Positions 59,801-64,000 of a stretch of 64,000 nucleotides of DNA are shown here, piece after piece (within the stretch, counting starts at the first letter, position 1; each line of letters begins with the position of its first letter). The stretch covers positions 46,083,154 to 46,147,153 of the forward strand of contig NC_084886.1 of NCBI RefSeq assembly GCF_958979055.1, given 5' to 3'. The translations under genes and the position numbers were made by a program. This DNA is from Alnus glutinosa (Eukaryota > Streptophyta > Magnoliopsida > Fagales > Betulaceae). The notes under the pieces are model-generated. The model saw only the letters and a list, made by a program, of their open reading frames with translations, was not told the origin of the DNA and ran no database searches.

Positions 59801-62800
59801 ATGCTTATGGTTAGAAACAAAAATTTTGGCCAAAATTTTTTTTTAATTAGTAATTTTTTGGTCCCAAGGGAAGGGAGAAGAGGAGATTCGAACTAGTGAC
59901 ATTCGCTTCATAAGGCCACAACTAGAAGTCTCTCTAGTTTTGGCCAAACTTTATTTATTCTTTTTTTTTTTTTTACCAGAAAAGTTTGGCCAAAACTATA
60001 GACTTCTTCCGTCTATAAGCCTGTGAAAGTAATAATAAATAAATTGGGTGCTCCGACCCTCCTTTGGGTTTAGGTGAAAATATACGGACCTCCCTTGTAT
60101 TTCCTAAAATGTTGTCCATGTTAGAGGATTCCATCAATAGAATATGTAAATGAATAGTCCTGCCCTTTTTTGTTTTTTGACAAAGAAATCAGGAACTATA
60201 CTTCCTTTAAGCAAAAAGAATTGAAATATGATGCACAAAAGGGGGCAAAGGGTATGGCTCTAATATAAAAGATTTACGATAATCTTAGAATAAGAATATT
60301 AGGGATATTCTAGGTCTTTCACATAATACTGAAAGTTCTATTAACAATTTTTCTATATATGAGAGAAGGATTGGACTAAAGTGTATGCCAAATATAAATC
60401 AAAAGGGAGGTATGAGCATTTCTTAGAAATCGGAGGGAGGTCCGTGTATTTTTTATCAAATTCAGAGAAGGTTAAAATATTTTAGCCTAAATATTTTTTG
60501 GATTACATAAGAAATATCATTTAACAATTTCAAATGTCATGAAATACCTAAGGATAAGATTACTTCCTAAACATGCATCAAACATAAATCCAATTATTCA
60601 AAGAAAGAAAACAGGTCACCTTCAATAAACCAAGTAAAATTGAGACCCGCGTTGCATCGGATGCTGCAGAAAATCCTGCACTCTACATGAATATAGGGTC
60701 AGGATGTAAGTACACTTCACCCAGTAAGATGTACAGTGACTGTCATTACCCAATTAGAACCCTAGATCTAAATCAAAAATGTACCTGAAGGATAGATGCA
60801 GCATAGTATAGCACACTCGGTTGCCCAGTGATCTGTCGTCAAAGTTAAAGATGCATATCAGCCAGAGTCGGTAGTTATTACTTCTCATCCAGTGTAATAA
60901 CTAATTAAAATACCTGTTGAAACAAGACTAATCCTGCACTAATTATGAGGGCCTTCTTGCATTTTCCTTGGAACATTTCCCCTAGAGTAGCTTCTTTTTC
61001 TTCGCCAATATATTGAAGCTCAGTCAGTATCTCATCTACTTCTTCAGAAGCTGAGACACCAATGACTGGACCCCTGAGCCGGCACAAGCAATATACAGCA
61101 GACTCTCTTAATTCCTGCAGGTTGCCTTTTCCCTGAATGGCACGTAAAAGCAGCCATCTAGGTGATGCTGGCAGCCAACACATTCCAACTCCCATAATCA
61201 CTGCCAAAGGTGTACTAGCTGCATACATGTAGCGCCAACCAGCAACTACGTCAACTAAAAGGCTACCAACTCCGTAACCTCCCTGCACAAGATTGCAGTT
61301 GCTTACTATTTTCAGACTATAATCAGGTACACTAACTAAATATATTGATTAGATTTGAGGAAGCTAGAAAAGAGAATGGTAAATCCAAGACAGTTCTTAT
61401 TGGCTTCACTTCATGTATTGCATGCCCTAAAACAAATTCGAACTCCTCATATCAAAGTTGAAGCACTTACAACCATCCCAAGAACTATGAAGAACTCCTT
61501 CAAAGAGATTAGTCGACCACGTATCCGACTTGGAGCCGTCTCAGCAATGTACATAGGAGCTGCATGCATTGCCTAAAAGCGAAGAAATTGAAAATCATGT
61601 CTCACATCAAAATAAGAGACAAAGAGAAAAAACACCACATATTTAGACCTCTATATCTTCAAGAATGCATTAACAGTCAACTAATATCATAGACAAAGAG
61701 ATATTTGCTTTTCCTAGTTGCTCTTTTCTTTGCATATCTTAACTTCTCCAAAACTAACAAAATCACAAGTGCAATTTGAATTGAAAAGACCAAAACATAA
61801 TCAATACTTCTATTATGAACTACTTCACATAAATAATTAATGGATTTAACATTTTATGAGTGGATTAACTTGAGTTTGTACACAGTACTCAGGGAAAATA
61901 TAGGCATATGCATATGCATGTCAATATGGAAATGATAGCGCCTAGATATGTGTGTATGGTTGTGTTAACATGGACATGGTAACGCATAAAACACATATTC
62001 TTTGTTTGCATATCTACAATGTATATCTATACATCTATTTGTAAGTCCATATATGTAAATATGTATAGATTAAAAAAAGCATGATGATTATTACCAGTCC
62101 AATTCCTATGCCAAACACAACGCGCCCAATGATCATAATAGGCAAGTCAGGTGCTAATGCGGTTACAAGAGCTCCAGCCAAATACAATATCGAAGCTGCA
62201 ATCAACTCCCTTCTTCTTCCTTTGGTTCAAATTCACCATTTAAACTTCATCAAGACATGGAGAATACCATATACATCAAATGTATAGCTCAAATGTTAAT
62301 AGAGAAACTAACCTAGGAAGTCAGCAACATTAAAGGCCAAGAAAGAACCAATCAAGGCACCATATAATGAGCCACTAGTCTGCAAAAGGCAGAATCCACA
62401 ACATTAGAAACAAAAACAAGGGTGTAATTTTTTTTCACCATCAGTGTAAAAGTTCAAGAAACAACTCCTTGTATCCACCCACAAAATTACAACAATAACT
62501 AGAGATTCAGTTGTAAACTCACAATAAGACCAATCTCCACCGAAGATAAGTTGTACCATGATATTCCACTTAATGTGGCTGACTGCAAAAAGACACAGGC
62601 TATTAAGAAAAACAAAAAATGCCATTAACTTGGCTTATTTATTCAGGGAAAAAAAATCATTAATTTGGAGTACAAGTCCTAAACGCACCAAATAAACATA
62701 TATAAGCTGCAATTGAGTCAGTCCTTAGAGCAAGGAAAAATACACCTTTTTTGGCTATTAAGATTACTGAGAATTTATAATTAGAAGAAAGAGATCAGGC

Positions 62801-62932
62801 CAGGCCAGATGAATTATAGTGCTGCTCAATTCATAAGTACATTGAAAGCATACCTCTATAGAGATTGTAGCACAAGATGTGGATCCAATGTCATAGCCAT
62901 ATAGTAGTCCTCCAAGAGCAGGGAAGAGAAAT
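53806..62932 (-). CDS. Sugar transporter, D-xylose-proton symporter-like 2 / VGT-like (12 exons seen, 5' end outside window)
   Basis: 12-TM major facilitator superfamily sugar/H+ carrier; relatives act in vacuolar or other internal membranes. Exons on the minus strand: 62932-62854, 62582-62523, 62379-62313, 62219-62095, 61572-61471, 61282-60914, 60832-60785, 60682-60620, 56889-56809, 56559-56461, 54671-54534, 53937-53806 (1363 nt, 453 residues plus a split codon). All family landmarks are present: [20 protein letters not shown] (TM1), [24 protein letters not shown] with [65 protein letters not shown] with RLRGRG, and [17 protein letters not shown]. Family length of about 500 aa implies that about 45-50 N-terminal residues lie beyond 64,000. 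The intron between 60620 and 56889 is 3.7 kb long because of transposon insertions. Confidence 0.94.
55861..55880. repeat. (CT)n microsatellite in a transporter intron
   Basis: About ten CT units inside the intron between exons at 54,671 and 56,461, preceded by CCCTCCATCCCTCT. Confidence 0.9.
57655..57990 (-). pseudogene. Captured AFB4/5-type auxin F-box receptor fragment
   Basis: The minus strand encodes [40 protein letters not shown] and [14 protein letters not shown], which is the F-box and following segment of TIR1/AFB auxin co-receptors. After a deletion and frameshift, [30 protein letters not shown] and, in another frame, MSVSNNEL follow. The DFNLMP..WGAHF..W pattern fits the AFB4/5 branch rather than TIR1. 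Only the N-terminal portion exists and the leucine-rich repeats are missing, so it cannot act as a receptor. It lies next to the left TIR of the Pack-MULE. Confidence 0.82.
58546..58862 (+). pseudogene. Captured patatin-like lipase N-terminus fused to an AFB4/5-type scrap
   Basis: The plus strand reads [40 protein letters not shown] and [20 protein letters not shown], resembling the N-terminal region of class III patatin-like phospholipases, just before where the catalytic DGGG/GxSxG domain should begin. That domain is absent. After a serine/glycine segment, the same frame continues [13 protein letters not shown], which is the AFB-type HFA.WV..MAAAY segment again, now in the opposite orientation to the copy at 57,655-57,990. 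The frame then enters the AT-rich right TIR and stops at 58,888. Confidence 0.72.
59069..59656. mobile_element. PIF/Harbinger-type (Tourist-like) MITE nested in the Pack-MULE TIR
   Basis: Terminal inverted repeat GAGCATTCCTAGTAGCCTCA at both ends (right end read in complement, continuing CCAAA). TAA flanks both sides (59066-59068 and 59657-59659), the target duplication of PIF/Harbinger elements. Length 588 bp. It has an internal second copy of CCCAGCAGCCTCACC near 59,142 and no transposase. Removing it joins the two parts of the Pack-MULE right TIR precisely. Confidence 0.92.
60055..60490. mobile_element. Inverted-repeat element in the same transporter intron
   Basis: The left arm GTGAAAATATACGGACCTCC (about 60,073) and the complement of the right arm GATAAAAAATACACGGACCT (about 60,440-60,460) match, with further agreement in the flanking CTCCGACCCTCC/CTTCTCTGAATTTG part. 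The spacing is about 330 bp. No coding sequence and no certain target duplication, so the call is tentative. Confidence 0.45.
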
Positions 62933-63967
62933 CTGAAAATATCAAGACACACCTTTAGAGTACGTCTGAAGTAATTAGGTAGAATTTTGTTTCATTCTAA
63001 GAGCAATCACATGATCAGTTTGTTCGCTTGGTATTAGTGGGACATGAATAATACCAGTCTGGTGGCACCCAGCAGGCAAGTCAAGTAAGGGTTGAGGTGG
63101 GTTCAAAATTGGGTTAACTGTTTCGTTCGCGAGTTGCCAAACAAAGAAACGAACACAAAATTTGTAGCATCATGTATTCACCACAAATAACACTTAATAT
63201 CTAGATTATCTCAATCATTGCAAAATCAAACCTGCAACTGATTAATTATATCCTATACATTATAAGGGAAACCAAAAAAAAAAAAAAAAGAGTTGACAAT
63301 TGCATAAAGAAATTTATTTACAAAAACAAGACCTGAAATTCACAGATTTTAGCATGATATTCCAATAAGTGCTTTTCACAACCAGCATAACACTAACTAA
63401 GAATTTCTATTACGCATAAACTAATATCTTTAAGTACATTAAGTTTGTAAAAGAACCATCGGACACAAATGGTCTTTCAAAAGCGGTTTCTAGTACATTT
63501 AAGTCAATTGATTAGATATTACATGATTAAACTATACCATTTATAGTTAATTGTCTTAGACAATATTGTATGGATAAACTTCCCCATACCCTATGTTGCT
63601 GAATTTTTTAAATCTGGCATACAGCAACTATGTGAAATACCTAAAAGCCATACTCACACAGGTTGAAAACTTGATGTTGATTGTCATTACAAATCAGAGA
63701 TGCTTCCACTTCACATGTGGCCCCAAGCAAACAAACAAACAAGAAGAATACAGAGACACACACACAGAGATCATGTTAGAGTCTATACAAGTCTAACAAT
63801 CCCACTTCTAAAACTTGAAAATTCCAATGAAGAACCTTGATCCCAAAATTTTTATCTCGTGAAAAAGTTGATCACTCCAATTCATATTAATCAAATTTGG
63901 ATTCACAAGTATTTAGACAACACATCCATCTACCTCTGAGTTTGTATTAGAATTTTGATTCAAGTGA
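62933..63967 (-). other. Intron 1 of the sugar transporter
   Basis: No coding exon that could supply the missing N-terminus (a sequence ending in ...AAILP or similar, phase +2) is seen. The first exon must lie to the right of 64,000, making this intron longer than 1 kb. Only AT-rich sequence and a poly(A) run at 63,272-63,288 are found. Confidence 0.6.
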
Positions 63968-64000
63968 TGTAACACCCCGGTCCCATATGGAAAAAACCAG
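63968..64000. mobile_element. Possible LTR start cut by the window edge
   Basis: The window ends in TGTAACACCCCGGTCCCATA plus a few bases, a form that commonly begins LTRs of plant retroelements. Too short to confirm. Confidence 0.35.

Noticed and set aside
1..64000. CRISPR arrays, operons, prokaryotic defence genes, tRNA/rRNA genes
   Set aside because: No spaced direct-repeat array, no prokaryotic-type gene packing and no cloverleaf gene were seen; the only tRNA-like boxes belong to SINEs.

Overview
The window looks like nuclear DNA of a eudicot plant, probably a woody rosid. The genes are intron-rich with GT-AG splice sites, the intergenic DNA is AT-rich and full of decayed transposons, and all gene families are plant families. 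I cannot name the genus from sequence alone. Six protein-coding loci can be reconstructed exon by exon, with all splice phases in agreement. (1) Cytosolic glutaminyl-tRNA synthetase, + strand, 4762-13746, 23 exons, 794 aa. (2) An R2R3-MYB factor of the MYB62/MYB116 type, - strand, 27279-28431, 3 exons, 304 aa. (3) A plastid hot-dog acyl-ACP thioesterase of the ALT family, + strand, 39937-42696, 5 exons, 227 aa. (4) A small universal stress protein, + strand, 45053-47615, 4 exons, 161 aa. (5) A small, very basic, probably nuclear protein of unknown function, - strand, 50197-52013, 4 exons, 125 aa. (6) A D-xylose-proton symporter-like / vacuolar glucose transporter-like sugar transporter, - strand, 53806-62932. 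Twelve exons of (6) are seen; the first exon lies beyond the right edge.

Layout: 1-4.7 kb is retroelement debris (a Ty1/copia reverse-transcriptase fragment) plus MITEs. 4.76-13.75 kb is GlnRS. 13.8-27.2 kb is gene-poor and holds a 3.2-kb Mutator-like element with long terminal inverted repeats, which carries a frameshifted DUF4228/PADRE gene fragment and a likely solo gypsy LTR. 27.3-28.4 kb is the MYB gene. 28.6-39.9 kb is transposon-rich: a hAT MITE with a perfect 8-bp target duplication, several inverted-repeat MITEs, two related LTR elements fused head to head with a 211-bp mini-retroelement nested inside one arm, and a decayed Ty3/gypsy end next to a LINE. 40-48 kb holds ALT and USP; USP intron 2 contains a fossil hAT transposase and intron 3 a SINE. 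50-63 kb holds the basic-protein gene and the transporter. The largest transporter intron holds a 2.26-kb Pack-MULE with a perfect 9-bp target duplication. That element carries fragments of an AFB4/5-type auxin F-box gene and a patatin-like lipase gene, and a TAA-flanked Harbinger MITE is nested in one of its TIRs.

The host genes do not form a pathway or cluster: translation, transcription control, fatty-acid release in plastids, stress response and sugar transport simply lie next to each other. I found no CRISPR array, operon, tRNA or rRNA gene, and nothing that amounts to a new multi-gene system. The notable biology is in the mobile DNA, chiefly the gene-capturing MULEs and the head-to-head LTR structure with a short conserved reading frame.
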